This document shows, in pieces, positions 34,543 through 43,062 of a DNA stretch of 44,994 nt (within the stretch, counting starts at the first letter, position 1; every line of letters starts with the position of its first letter). A model generated the notes under the pieces. That model saw only the letters and a list, made by a program, of their open reading frames with translations. It did no database searches and had not been told where the DNA came from. The translations under genes were made by a program, and so were the position numbers. Where the stretch lies: positions 1 through 44,994 of the forward strand of contig JAMJFS010000014.1 of the NCBI GenBank assembly GCA_023544565.1. The letters run 5' to 3'. This stretch comes from Methanosarcinaceae archaeon. Its GTDB lineage: Archaea; Halobacteriota; Methanosarcinia; Methanosarcinales; Methanosarcinaceae.

Positions 34543-35457
34543 TCATCCTCTGCTCACAAACTCATGCGCAGAAGCCGCCGCAATTGCACCATCACTTACC
34601 GCCGTCACAACCTGACGAAGTGGCGTTACCCTGCAATCCCCTGCGGCATAAATGCCTTCAACAGAAGTTTCCATTTTGTCATTTGTAATAATGAATCCTG
34701 CCTCTGTTTTGTCAACATTAACAAAATCAGTGTTCGGAACAATGCCAACATAAATGAAAACACCATCCACAGCCATTTCTTTTGAGTCACCGGACTTTAC
34801 GTTCTTGAGTACTACCTTTTTGACACTGCCATTTACATCATCACTGCCCACGATCTCTTCAAGAACAGTGTCAAAGATAAATTCGATGTTGTCTTTTGAA
34901 AAGGCCCTGTCCTGTAATATTTGTGAAGCTCGAAGTTTATCTCGCCTGTGTACGACATAGACCTTGCTCGCAATTTTTGATAGAATTAAAGCATCCGTTA
35001 TTGCAGTATCACCGCCTCCAATGACAACAATATTTTTACCTCTGAAAAAAGGTCCGTCACATGTCGCACAGTAGGAAACACCCCGCCCTGCAAACTCCTT
35101 CTCACCCGGTATACCGAGATGTCGGGGATTTGCACCGGTTGCAACGATTATTGTCTTTGTCTCAAATTCTCCTTCATCAGTGGAGATAATTTTCTTGTTA
35201 ACATCAGACTTGATGCTAAGAATTTCGCCATCCTTCGTAATAACTCCAACCTTTTCTGCATGTTCCTTGAACTTATCCATCAACTCCATGCCGCCAATGG
35301 ATGAAAAACCCGGATAATTCTCAACAATCTCAGTTGATGCGATCTGTCCACTGATAACATCCTTTTCCAAAACGAGTGTATCAAGTCCGTATCTCACGGC
35401 ATATATGCCTGCACTGATTCCGGCAGGTCCGTTGCCTATGATAACCAGATCGTACAT
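34543..35457 (-). CDS. trxB: Thioredoxin reductase (FAD, NADPH-type)
   Basis: The enzyme passes electrons from a pyridine nucleotide through FAD to thioredoxin. The product is 304 residues. The FAD-binding motif is 'LVIIGNGPAGISAGIYAVRY' at the N-terminus, the redox-active pair is in 'VSYCATCDGPFF', the NADPH motif is 'VVIGGGDTAITDALIL', and 'GIYAAGDCRVTPLRQVVTAV' closes the FAD site. The upstream gene on the same strand, eight bases away, encodes its likely thioredoxin partner. Confidence 0.93.
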   Translation of the reverse strand: MYDLVIIGNGPAGISAGIYAVRYGLDTLVLEKDVISGQIASTEIVENYPGFSSIGGMELMDKFKEHAEKVGVITKDGEILSIKSDVNKKIISTDEGEFETKTIIVATGANPRHLGIPGEKEFAGRGVSYCATCDGPFFRGKNIVVIGGGDTAITDALILSKIASKVYVVHRRDKLRASQILQDRAFSKDNIEFIFDTVLEEIVGSDDVNGSVKKVVLKNVKSGDSKEMAVDGVFIYVGIVPNTDFVNVDKTEAGFIITNDKMETSVEGIYAAGDCRVTPLRQVVTAVSDGAIAAASAHEFVSRG

Positions 35458-35465
35458 ACAACACC

Positions 35466-35711
35466 TTATTTTGATACGAATGCTGCGGCTTTGAGTTTTT
35501 GAGGAAGACCAATAAACTCTACCTTGCCATCGATTATTGTTGTAGGCACACTATGTATGGAATACTCTTTAACAAGTGCCATACCTTCCGGTGTTTCCAG
35601 ATCTAACTCTTCATACTCAAAATCATACTTGGATTTTAGGTCATTCCAGAGTTTCATAGCCGTTGGACATACGTTACACCATTTGGCATAAACAAGGGTT
35701 ACTTTCACCAT
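35466..35711 (-). CDS. Small thioredoxin/glutaredoxin-like protein
   Basis: The product is 81 residues starting at the ATG at 35711; a five-residue extension upstream is not needed. The active-site pair is 'KWCNVCP' (C12 and C15), an unusual CNVC rather than CGPC or CPYC, and the cis-proline motif is 'HSVPTTIIDG'. The short length fits the methanogen thioredoxin/glutaredoxin-like group. The pairing with trxB in one operon suggests a dedicated thiol-reduction system. Confidence 0.85.
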   Translation of the reverse strand: MVKVTLVYAKWCNVCPTAMKLWNDLKSKYDFEYEELDLETPEGMALVKEYSIHSVPTTIIDGKVEFIGLPQKLKAAAFVSK

Positions 35712-35810
35712 TTTAAACCACTCCATTGAATTTTAGTTACAGGATATAATTTCAATTGGTATTTAATTATCTTTAGAGTATATCAAATTTATGTCAATTT
35801 TTACAATCGA

Positions 35811-36524
35811 TCACGCCTTCGTAATACACTCATACCGCACATCTGCACGCGTGATCTCCGGTACATCGCCCCACATTCCCATATACTCCCCCTGGATCAC
35901 AACCGCGCCCTTTATCCCCGACACATCCTTTACCACATCGAATGCATTTTCAACAGACTCACGTCCGATCTGTACTGTATTTCCAAGGGCGGTAGCAGCA
36001 GAATCCGCAAGAGATACATTATTGGAGAATACAATAGCAGCATCTGCCATTCCGAAACTGATGGAAGGACCAACTGTTCCTGCTGAAGTACACACGCCTG
36101 TTATACTGTCCCCTGGTTCAATAGTGAATGCAAGGTCTTTGATCGGCGATTCTCCGGCATATATCCCCATCACGACAGGACGGTCATTGATGATTGCCAC
36201 ATCTCCGCCATTATCCACAATGGCATACGATGCTCCGGCATCAACCATCGCTTCAACGGCAAGTGCAGCAACCGTTCCTGCGACCGCGCTCATGGGTCCG
36301 ATATTCATGGTATTACCGGCATCTACAAGCCGTTTGACTATGTCTGGTGCACCGGGTGTACAGGTGTACGGTTCAAGTGTTATCTTAAAAAAAGGATTAT
36401 ATAAGATGTAGCGCTCAAGTTGTGCGCGGTGCAGTCGTATGGATTCTTTGGCAACTTCAATATGCGATTGTTCATCTGCTGTGATGGTTACAATCGTTTC
36501 TTTTAACTGAAAGTGTTCTTTCAT
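35811..36524 (-). CDS. UPF0280 (COG2122) ApbE-like protein of sulfide assimilation
   Basis: The product is 237 residues. Family blocks are '[20 protein letters not shown]', '[20 protein letters not shown]', '[20 protein letters not shown]' and '[20 protein letters not shown]'. The family is structurally related to ApbE flavin transferases, and the Methanosarcina member (MA1715) has been linked to efficient sulfide assimilation for homocysteine synthesis. That fits its place 100 bases after the NIL-ferredoxin gene and near the DUF39 gene on the same strand. The actual reaction is not established. Confidence 0.85.
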   Translation of the reverse strand: MKEHFQLKETIVTITADEQSHIEVAKESIRLHRAQLERYILYNPFFKITLEPYTCTPGAPDIVKRLVDAGNTMNIGPMSAVAGTVAALAVEAMVDAGASYAIVDNGGDVAIINDRPVVMGIYAGESPIKDLAFTIEPGDSITGVCTSAGTVGPSISFGMADAAIVFSNNVSLADSAATALGNTVQIGRESVENAFDVVKDVSGIKGAVVIQGEYMGMWGDVPEITRADVRYECITKA

Positions 36525-36624
36525 GCTGCTAACTTATGATCAAAAAAAGATAAATAGATGCTGATTCTCACCAGCATCCGAAATACAAACGATTTACTTT
36601 ACTATACTTACTGTTCTTACGATC

Positions 36625-37011
36625 TTATTGTTCAAGTGTAAGTGCACCATGGGGACACATTTCAATACATGTCCCGCACTGGATGCAGTTACCTTCATCA
36701 AGGTTTACGCTCCAATCTTCACCAAAAGTGAACACCTTAACTGGACAAACGGATACGCACGCGCCACATTCGACACACTCATCCTCATCTCTCGATATTG
36801 GTTTGTCCATTATAGTTATTTTCGCACCACGTGATGTCAGAGCACTCTTGATCTTGTCAAATTCATCTATTGGCACATCCGCTATGATCTCACCTTTTGT
36901 GGAATCAATATGCGCTTGTGAGATGTTTAAGAGCGTGCGGGTCTCAAGTATCACCTCTGCGATTATCGGTGTTACTACAATATCGGGTGCAACATTAATC
37001 CTGATCTTCAT
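36625..37011 (-). CDS. NIL domain / two-[4Fe-4S] ferredoxin subunit of homocysteine synthesis
   Basis: The product is 128 residues from the ATG at 37011, behind GGAGGTG. The N-terminal NIL domain is a ferredoxin-like fold ('IIADVPIDEFDKIKSAL'). Two cluster motifs follow: 'CVECGACVSVCP' and 'CIQCGTCIEMCP'. With the DUF39 protein it forms the sulfur-transfer system that converts aspartate semialdehyde to homocysteine (MA1822 type in Methanosarcina). The start lies two bases after the stop of the DUF39 gene, so the two are coupled. Confidence 0.9.
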   Translation of the reverse strand: MKIRINVAPDIVVTPIIAEVILETRTLLNISQAHIDSTKGEIIADVPIDEFDKIKSALTSRGAKITIMDKPISRDEDECVECGACVSVCPVKVFTFGEDWSVNLDEGNCIQCGTCIEMCPHGALTLEQ

Positions 37012-37013
37012 AT

Positions 37014-38516
37014 CTAGCACCTCCGTGCGAGTAGTTTGCTTATGTCATCACTCGTGATGATACCGATCACTTGATCGTTTTTATCTACAACCGGCATTGC
37101 AGATACGTTGTTCTGGTCAAGCCTGTATGCAGCAACGTCAATCGTTTCACTAGATATTGCTTTTACTGTATCTTTGGTCATTATATCTTCGACCAGATCA
37201 AATTTATCATCTGCAACTGCTTTTGATATGTCCCATGATGTAACGATTCCGGCAAGGGAATTGTTGTTTGATACCACCGGAAGATGGTTGAACGCACTTT
37301 CAATAATCTTCTTTGCAGCTTCATAAACACTTGCGTCCTGTTTTATCGTCACGACATTACCGGACATGATATCTCCGACCAATGGAGTTTCCTGTGTCTG
37401 TAACATTGGTTTGAACACACCTTGAGTTGACAGGCGGTCAACAGGCAGACTTACAATGAACTCACCACGTTTGATCCAGTCTTTCAATTCGCCTGCGATC
37501 TTTCGAGCGACCTTGAAACTTGACATTGAGGATGTTGTTACTTCCCTGCCGTTTATGTCGATAGTACCGGATTTGAGTTGCTCGTATGTTACCTGTCCGA
37601 GTTTTGGACGGGCACGGCTTGCAGTTGCATAATCCAGAATATTTGTTGAAATGTCTGCATCGGAAACCGCTGTTGCCAGTGCAACCCTTTCGTTTATAAT
37701 TGGTATAGGAATGCCTATTCCAAGATAGAGTGATGTGCCGTACCCTGGGAATGTTGCTGCTCGCACGTAATCAGGATTCATTTTCTTCAGGTCGCCCTGA
37801 ACCATGATCGTACCGAATTTATTGGTTGGATCATGTTGAGTACCGGCTCCTGTGATGTAACCCTGTGCACCACCAAGGAATATTCTTGTTCCGGTTCCTA
37901 TGGTTTCATAATTCGGATCATTTGACAATGGCGAGAGTACACCGGCTGCAGAGTATGTCGCATTGCCGTAATCTGGCAATAATGCACCCATATATGTGTG
38001 CAATGTGCGGTTCGAACTGTTAGTTGCAACGTTGTACTTCTGATAACAGTTTCTTGGATTCATCATCACTGCCTGATTAATGTCATCAAGGGTGATGGTT
38101 GTGTCAAGCTGCTTTCGTGGATAACAATCCGTGCCATAAGCTGTTGCATGTACATCAACTGACTTGCCACGGAGCAGGTCTTCGATAACGTGAGCACCGC
38201 CATATTCCATTCCGCGCGTCTCGGACAGTTGGGTTACACCGATGTATGCATCTACAGCCGCAAGTCCGGTATAGGCTTCTACATCATTGAACCATACTTT
38301 TTGCATCTTGATCGGTGGTTCGGAATGCCCAAGATTTACCCATACACCCGATGAACACATTGCACCGAATGTACCGGTTGTTACAACATCGACTTCCTTT
38401 GCAGCACCATCTGCGCCAAGTTCTGCTACAATACCGACCATTTCCTCGGCTGTGACAACATTAACGCTTCCGTCTTTTATCCTACGATTAATTTCATGAA
38501 TAGATTTTTCGACCAT
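37014..38516 (-). CDS. L-aspartate semialdehyde sulfurtransferase, DUF39 (COG1900) with two CBS domains
   Basis: The product is 500 residues. The N-terminal 370 residues form the DUF39/HcyBio domain, with a likely reactive cysteine in 'YGTDCYPRKQLDTTI' (about residue 130), a second in 'NPRNCYQKYNVATNSSNRTL', and 'ILDYATASRARPKLG' further on. The C-terminal CBS pair begins 'VGDIMSGNVVTIKQDASVYE' (about residue 378) and 'VEDIMTKDTVKAISSETIDV', a regulatory adenosyl-ligand sensor. In Methanosarcina MA1821 this protein makes homocysteine from aspartate semialdehyde and sulfide with the NIL-ferredoxin partner. The cluster starts here with an ATG at 38516. Confidence 0.92.
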   Translation of the reverse strand: MVEKSIHEINRRIKDGSVNVVTAEEMVGIVAELGADGAAKEVDVVTTGTFGAMCSSGVWVNLGHSEPPIKMQKVWFNDVEAYTGLAAVDAYIGVTQLSETRGMEYGGAHVIEDLLRGKSVDVHATAYGTDCYPRKQLDTTITLDDINQAVMMNPRNCYQKYNVATNSSNRTLHTYMGALLPDYGNATYSAAGVLSPLSNDPNYETIGTGTRIFLGGAQGYITGAGTQHDPTNKFGTIMVQGDLKKMNPDYVRAATFPGYGTSLYLGIGIPIPIINERVALATAVSDADISTNILDYATASRARPKLGQVTYEQLKSGTIDINGREVTTSSMSSFKVARKIAGELKDWIKRGEFIVSLPVDRLSTQGVFKPMLQTQETPLVGDIMSGNVVTIKQDASVYEAAKKIIESAFNHLPVVSNNNSLAGIVTSWDISKAVADDKFDLVEDIMTKDTVKAISSETIDVAAYRLDQNNVSAMPVVDKNDQVIGIITSDDISKLLARRC

Positions 38517-38702
38517 GTTATGTACCTCTCATAATCATATTGGTTATATTCATGCGATGTATATATTACTTATGGTTATTTGTTTATGTGTTGCTGCGTT
38601 TTGGAGCATATTTAACAATGTGTTATCCTGTCCAGTTCGAAAACCCGAACAGTGCATTAAAAGAAAAAAGCTATTTATGGATATGAATGGTTTTAGATCA
38701 TT

Positions 38703-39335
38703 ATGGATAAATCAACTAAAGAACACTGGAATGAGATCTATACGTACTTAGATGCTGATGAGCTAACATGGTATGAAGAAAATCCTGAGGCTTCCATATC
38801 GTTAATGTCTAAATGTGACATTAATAAAAATGAACCTGTATTGGATGTAGGAGCCGGAGAATCCACATTTATTGATCATCTTATCGATCAGGGATTTAAA
38901 GATATTATTGCTATCGATATAAGTGAAGTAGCTCTGAATAAATTAAAAGAACGATTGGGTGAAGAAAAAGCCTCTCTGGTAAGATGGATCGCAGATGATA
39001 TTACCCGGCCTGTTCAAACCCGAAATCTGAGTGATATTGCTTTGTGGCATGATAGAGCGGTATTACATTTCTTATTAGATGAAGAACAGCAGGATGCATA
39101 TTTATCAACCCTGAAGAAAGTGGTGAAAAAGGATGGTTATGTTATTATTGCTACATTTTCGCTAAAGGGTGCACAGAAATGTAGTGGTCTGGAAATAAAG
39201 AATTACGACCATAACATGCTTGCAAAATTCCTGGGAGACAATTTTAGCCTGCTTGAATTTTTTGATTATACACACCATATGCCTTCCGGTGAGCCAAGAC
39301 CGTACATTTATACATTATTTCAAAAAAATAAGTGA
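38703..39335 (+). CDS. Class I SAM-dependent methyltransferase
   Basis: The product is 210 residues. It begins 'HWNEIYTYLDADELTWYEEN' (residues 8-27), typical of a broadly distributed uncharacterised methyltransferase group. Motif I is 'VLDVGAGESTFIDHLI', slightly altered at its third glycine. 'IIAIDISEVALNKLKERLG' is motif II-like, and 'IALWHDRAVLHFLLDEEQQD' and 'YVIIATFSLKGAQKCSGLEI' complete the family pattern. Substrate is unknown; related proteins are often called thiopurine or tellurite methyltransferases. No partner gene is apparent. Confidence 0.82.
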   Translation: MDKSTKEHWNEIYTYLDADELTWYEENPEASISLMSKCDINKNEPVLDVGAGESTFIDHLIDQGFKDIIAIDISEVALNKLKERLGEEKASLVRWIADDITRPVQTRNLSDIALWHDRAVLHFLLDEEQQDAYLSTLKKVVKKDGYVIIATFSLKGAQKCSGLEIKNYDHNMLAKFLGDNFSLLEFFDYTHHMPSGEPRPYIYTLFQKNK

Positions 39336-39669
39336 TGGGCGTTTATCTGCGGTTAATGTTAATTAGCCTGCATCAGGCTCATCAAAGAGAAAAGTAATTT
39401 GGATATGTCCAATAATGTAGATTCCGGCTCTGATCAAAACTTCAGTACGTTGAATTTAAAAATGTAGTGCCCTGCCCAGTTCCAAAATGAAGCAGGAAGC
39501 CTTTTTCTCACTGCATAGCGACAGGGAGGGGGTAGTTCACTAAAAATGTAAGATTATCCGGATAAAGAAACTTGATATATCCTTAAACCAATGTTAACTC
39601 TGACAAACACAAATCTTCAATATACACATCCAATCGAAATATTTTGAGTCTGGAACAAGAACACATCAC
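39336..39669 (+). other. Gene-free interval with two repeat segments
   Basis: No gene is seen. It holds the truncated dispersed repeat copy at 39432-39489 and, directly after it, a segment 39501-39531 containing CTCACTGCATAGCGACAGGG that resembles 41351-41380 near dinB. Confidence 0.5.
39432..39489 (+). repeat. Dispersed repeat family R, copy 1 (5' part only)
   Basis: Contains GATCAAAACTTCAGTACGTT, then GAATTTAAAAATGT and GCCCTGCCCAGT. Matches the first ~58 bases of the longer copies at 41742 and 44680. Same orientation as all other copies. Confidence 0.8.
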
Positions 39670-39708
39670 ATGCACGAAACCAAAAATAAAGCAATATCAA
39701 TAATACCC

Positions 39709-40095
39709 ATGGTTAAAAAAATATATTACGAAATATTGGAAGTTGATAAGAAAGCATCCTTAAAAGATATTAAGTCCGCTCACCGCAGGCTGGTTATGTT
39801 ATATCATCCCGACAAAAACAAGTCACCAGAAGCCGAAGAAATTTTTAAAAAAATCGCTGAGGCTTATTCAGTAATGTCAGATCCAAGCAAGCGGAAACAA
39901 TATGATGTAGACAATGAACCAAGAAATGTCATGCTAAGAAGTGAACGGGAAAATATGTGGCAAATAATAAGAGAGCAAAAACAAAGAAATGCCAGAACAA
40001 ACCAGATTCTATGTGATTTCAATCCATACCAAGAACAAGAATACATTAAAGCTAAACAAAGAGAGAATGAAGCTATGAATATTATGTATGGGTAA
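39709..40095 (+). CDS. J-domain (DnaJ-like) protein
   Basis: The J-domain occupies residues 1-65: '[20 protein letters not shown]' and '[20 protein letters not shown]' with the HPD tripeptide that stimulates Hsp70 ATPase, then '[17 protein letters not shown]'. The remaining 60 residues are a charged, glutamine-rich helix without G/F or zinc-finger regions, so it is not a full DnaJ chaperone. I prefer the ATG at 39709, giving 128 residues; an in-frame ATG at 39670 would add 13 residues. No grpE or dnaK is nearby. Confidence 0.82.
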   Translation: MVKKIYYEILEVDKKASLKDIKSAHRRLVMLYHPDKNKSPEAEEIFKKIAEAYSVMSDPSKRKQYDVDNEPRNVMLRSERENMWQIIREQKQRNARTNQILCDFNPYQEQEYIKAKQRENEAMNIMYG

Positions 40096-40182
40096 AAGCA
40101 CTTTCACCTCGCTTAGCTTTGATATATGTAGTGTATCGTTCGCAGTTGAATTGAATGATAGTCCATATACTATAAGATAATG

Positions 40183-41304
40183 TCACAAAAAGTCAGTGAT
40201 CAGCTTCTGTTTCCCATCTACCTTTTCAAAGTTCGACACACCTACACCAAGCAGCCGAAACTTCCCCTTCCCCATAAACTCACGCATTAGATCCTTTACT
40301 GTCACCTTGATAAGATCAATATCACTCCCATATACCCTGAGCGACCTTGCCCTTGTATATGTCGAAAAGTCCTCAAAGCGTACTTTAAGTGTAATTGTCT
40401 TGAACAAAAATTTATTTTTCATCAATGATACGTGCACACTTTTTGCCAATGAGTCGAGAACCTGACCTATAACAAATGGGTCTGCTGTATCCTCATCAAA
40501 CGTATCTTCGTTACTGATGGACTTGACATCCCCGCGCTCCTCCACCTCCGCCTTATCAATGCCTCTTGCCATTTGATGCATCTTAATGCCAAACTTGCCA
40601 AACCTCTCAAGCAACAATTGAACATCATACGCAGCCAGATCCCATATCGTCTCAACATCCATACTTTTCAGTATATCAGCAGTCTTCTTTCCAATGCCTG
40701 GAATTCTGGACACTGGCAAAGGAGTTAGAAAATCCACCACATCCTCTGGCTTCACAACAGTCAATCCATCCGGCTTTTGAAAATCAGATGCGATCTTTGC
40801 AACCAATTTATTCGGAGCAACCCCGATCGAACAAGTAATCCCCTCCCGTAATAATATCTCATCTTTTATGTTCTGGGCAAATTTGGATGCTGCAGCATGA
40901 TCACCCACCTGCATGCTAACATCCAGATACGCCTCATCCACACTCACCTGCTGGAACCGGTCTGTGAATTCCCGCAAGATTTCCATTATCTGCTTTGAGA
41001 CCTCTTTGTACAGACTCATGTTCACGGGAAGGAACACAGCATCCGGACACAGTTTGTATGCCTTGGAGACAGGCATTCCCGAACGTATGCCAAATTCTCT
41101 GGCTTCATAAGAACATGTACTAACAACACCCCTGCCCGCACCGTTCTTTGGGTCAGAACCAACCACAACAGGCTGCCCTTTTAACTGAGAATTGTCCCTG
41201 ACTTCAACTGATGAGTAGAAACTATCCATATCTACATGTAATATGATTCGAGTTTTAGATGGTACAGATTTTGCAGATGTTCCAAGTATTGTGAATGTAT
41301 TCAT
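40183..41304 (-). CDS. dinB: DNA polymerase IV (Y family, DinB)
   Basis: This is a translesion polymerase. The product is 373 residues. Catalytic carboxylates are in 'ILHVDMDSFYSSVEVRDN' (D25 and D27 region) and 'QVSVDEAYLDVS'. The 'GIGKKTADILKSMDVETIWD' helix-hairpin-helix of the thumb and a little-finger domain follow. The last eight residues, QKLITDFL, match a PIP-box pattern (Q-x-x-I-x-x-F), so the protein probably binds the PCNA clamp through its tail. The start at 41304 leaves about 18 residues before the polymerase core; a later start is possible. Confidence 0.93.
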   Translation of the reverse strand: MNTFTILGTSAKSVPSKTRIILHVDMDSFYSSVEVRDNSQLKGQPVVVGSDPKNGAGRGVVSTCSYEAREFGIRSGMPVSKAYKLCPDAVFLPVNMSLYKEVSKQIMEILREFTDRFQQVSVDEAYLDVSMQVGDHAAASKFAQNIKDEILLREGITCSIGVAPNKLVAKIASDFQKPDGLTVVKPEDVVDFLTPLPVSRIPGIGKKTADILKSMDVETIWDLAAYDVQLLLERFGKFGIKMHQMARGIDKAEVEERGDVKSISNEDTFDEDTADPFVIGQVLDSLAKSVHVSLMKNKFLFKTITLKVRFEDFSTYTRARSLRVYGSDIDLIKVTVKDLMREFMGKGKFRLLGVGVSNFEKVDGKQKLITDFL

Positions 41305-41469
41305 TGCTTGTTATTTCAATTCCTTCATTGAAATGATTAACCATTCAGCCCCTTCCTTACCGCATAGTGACAGGAAGGGACAGGGCGTTTTCCGCTTTGA
41401 GCGGGCGCGGTAATAGTTTAATTTTGTGGGGTGTGGGTTTGTGATCTGTGGGATGGGACAATTCAAAAA

Positions 41470-41492
41470 CCGCAGAGCACGCGGAGAACGCA
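41470..41492 (+). repeat. CCGCAGAG repeat, single arm
   Basis: CCGCAGAGCACGCGGAGAAC matches the left arm at 15542-15561 with one change. The right arm of the hairpin is missing here. Confidence 0.6.
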
Positions 41493-41533
41493 GATGCGAA
41501 ATCAGATAAGAAAATGTGATGTAAGTGATGACA

Positions 41534-41745
41534 TCAACACTGAAGATCATCCATCAATCTTGCCCCATGGGTTATGGCTGCAATCTCAACAACATCTGAT
41601 TTGATCCGATACACAATCCTGTAATTTTAAAAAATAATCTCACGTATATGATGCAAATTGTATTCCGGCACTACTCTGCCAGATCTCGAAAATAGTGTTA
41701 GGTTCTCGATGGCACGGATCACATTTTTTGCGAAAGCGCTATGAT
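41534..41745 (-). pseudogene. RelE/ParE-type toxin relic with in-frame stop
   Basis: Read on the minus strand, the frame gives 'FSRSGRVVPEYNLHHIREII', 'F-stop-NYRIVYRIKSDVVEIAAI' and 'THGARLMDD', an obvious ParE/RelE toxin of the 'SGRVVPE...IREII.GNYRIVYRI' type. A TAA at 41627-41629 sits in place of a glycine or similar residue, and the N-terminal third is missing, where the sequence runs into dispersed repeat copy 2. No antitoxin remains. Confidence 0.75.
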
Positions 41746-41836
41746 CAAAGCTTCAGTACGTTGAATTAAAAATGTGACGCCCTGCCCACTTCAATATCCC
41801 AAAACAGCGCATGATAAGTTTTACAATAGGCGCGGT
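41742..41836 (+). repeat. Dispersed repeat family R, copy 2
   Basis: Contains TGATCAAAGCTTCAGTACG, GCCCTGCCCACTT, CCCAAAACAGCGCATGATAA and GTTTTA followed by AGGCGCGG. It abuts the broken 5' end of the ParE relic. Confidence 0.85.
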
Positions 41837-41953
41837 TAAATGACAATCAAACTCACACATCAATGAATATTGGTATCAAAAATTTGTAAGTTACTTTTTA
41901 AACAGGTAACTTACAAATTAATAATTTTTTAAACTGCTACCGAAGTATAGTAA

Positions 41954-42067
41954 TCACTTTTTTCCCTTGGCCACTTCTAACTTCTTACCGCACTGGTCAC
42001 ACTTTCCTTCATCTGTAACACCTGGCTTTTTTGGTGCTTCTTCCCCACAAATACTGCATTTTACCAT
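41954..42067 (-). CDS. 37-residue zinc-ribbon protein
   Basis: A small gene with an excellent ribosome binding site, GGAGGTGA (42073-42080 on the plus-strand numbering), five bases before the ATG at 42067. The product begins 'MVKCSICGEEAPKKPGVTDE' and continues 'GKCDQCGKKLEVAKGKK'. The two CxxC pairs (C4/C7 and C23/C26) define a rubredoxin-like or ribosomal-type zinc ribbon of minimal size. Similar tiny ribbons are abundant in methanogen genomes and are often unannotated. Partner and role unknown. Confidence 0.8.
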   Translation of the reverse strand: MVKCSICGEEAPKKPGVTDEGKCDQCGKKLEVAKGKK

Positions 42068-42588
42068 CGACTTCACCTCCCTATTCACATTTATCAGAGT
42101 ATAGTCCCCAATTTTGTTCCTATCATTTTGGAACTATAAATATCCTTTAAACATTGACTGGATCATTGTTAAAATCATGTGAAACTAAGATTCTTATTTT
42201 AACTTCTAACGATTAAGCTGATCGGATGGTTCTATCATGAGGAGGTGAATGAAGGGAATACATTTGGCAAGCAGATCAAAACTCTCTGTAAAAAGTGTCA
42301 TGTAAAGATAACAGCAGAAACCTAGACTGGAGTGAAAATTTCACCTACGGACACAAAATAAAAATGTTCAAAATCTCAAAACAGCGCATGATAAGTTTTA
42401 GAAGGGGCGCGAGGGTGGGAGAGATGGAGGAAAGGGGCGCTGGGTTTTAAATATCGTGATGTAGGTTTCCGAGGGGGGGAATCTTCCCCTTCGTATTTTT
42501 TTAAAAAATATTGGTAGCATGGAAATGAACATACAAATTTTGTATCATATTATCCAATCATATAGTGAGAAAAAGTTCAAACTTGAGT
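42068..42588 (+). other. Gene-poor interval with a small CxxC remnant and repeat copy 3
   Basis: No intact gene is confirmed. A short open frame 42245-42325 (GTG start, 26 residues) ends 'QIKTLCKKCHVKITAET', with a CxxC pair that suggests the tail of another zinc-binding protein. Repeat copy 3 follows at 42371-42500. A T-rich stretch near 42497-42508 could terminate a transcript. Confidence 0.4.
42371..42500 (+). repeat. Dispersed repeat family R, copy 3 (left of the PIN-GNAT/ASCH unit)
   Basis: Contains CTCAAAACAGCGCATGATAA, GTTTTAGAAGGGGCGCGAGG and GGGCGCTGGGTTTTA. Compared with copy 4 it has lost about 14 bases of the GCCCTGCCCAG block. The tail, a TAGGTTTCC and then CTTCCCCTTCGTATTTTTTT stretch, also parallels the tail of copy 4. 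Confidence 0.85.
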
Positions 42589-43062
42589 TCAAATTGATTT
42601 GGACAGTGATTCCGAGGATTCAGCTAAAATCCCATGGGAATAATTTGTTTCAGTACTCTGGTAATTCCAATTCGGTTGTAGGAAATCCATTGGCACGTAA
42701 TAAAACGATTGAGGCGGTCGGAAACCTTCAATCATATCGTATGGGTCAATTGGAATGGAAAATTCGTGAACATCAGCAATCTTTATAGCATAACCAATGT
42801 CTGAATTTTTAAAGTAACTGAAAAAGTCACTTTCAGATATTCCGGCATATTCATGACATTGTTCCCATAAACTCTGAGGGCTAGCAGTAATGATGCCATC
42901 AATGTCAACAATTCCAATGATCTTCTTAACCGGGGAACTGGAATAAATATAGACTTTTTCGATATTTTCTCTTTTAAATATCAATTTTCTAAACTCGTAT
43001 TTTTTTCTTCCCGAGATAATTTCATTAGCATATTTCGGTTTAACTGACAGTAAAATGTTCAT
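42589..43062 (-). CDS. ASCH-domain (PUA-superfamily) protein
   Basis: The product is 157 residues. The ASCH signature is at the start: 'LLSVKPKYANEIISGRKKYE' followed by FRK, i.e. the G-x-K-x-x-E-x-R pattern, then 'VYIYSSSPVKKIIGIVDIDG'. ASCH domains are PUA-like folds, predicted to bind RNA or act as RNA-processing/N4-acetylcytidine amidohydrolase-type enzymes. 'FSYFKNSDIGYAIKI' is the usual second half. The ATG at 43062 has GGAGGG seven bases upstream and lies inside the end of the PIN-GNAT gene (23-base overlap), so the two are translationally linked. The C-terminal 30 residues are serine-rich and less conserved in appearance. Confidence 0.83.
   Translation of the reverse strand: MNILLSVKPKYANEIISGRKKYEFRKLIFKRENIEKVYIYSSSPVKKIIGIVDIDGIITASPQSLWEQCHEYAGISESDFFSYFKNSDIGYAIKIADVHEFSIPIDPYDMIEGFRPPQSFYYVPMDFLQPNWNYQSTETNYSHGILAESSESLSKSI

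Larger units (their letters stand above)
41305..41953 (+). other. 650-base interval of repeats and a toxin relic
   Basis: No intact gene is visible. From left to right it has the segment 41351-41380 shared with 39501-39531, the CGCAGAG repeat arm at 41470-41492, the ParE relic (41534-41745), and the dispersed repeat copy 2 (41742-41836), then AT-rich sequence before the zinc-ribbon gene. Confidence 0.5.

Noticed and set aside
35791-36411. A 206-residue forward ORF opposite UPF0280
   Set aside because: Threonine/serine/proline-rich antisense shadow of a recognised family member.
41311-41550. A 79-residue reverse ORF between dinB and the ParE relic
   Set aside because: It runs through two repeat segments and has no recognisable motif.
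42519-42788. A forward ORF of 89 residues over the ASCH gene 3' end
   Set aside because: Most of it is antisense to the ASCH gene and it has no ribosome binding site or motif.
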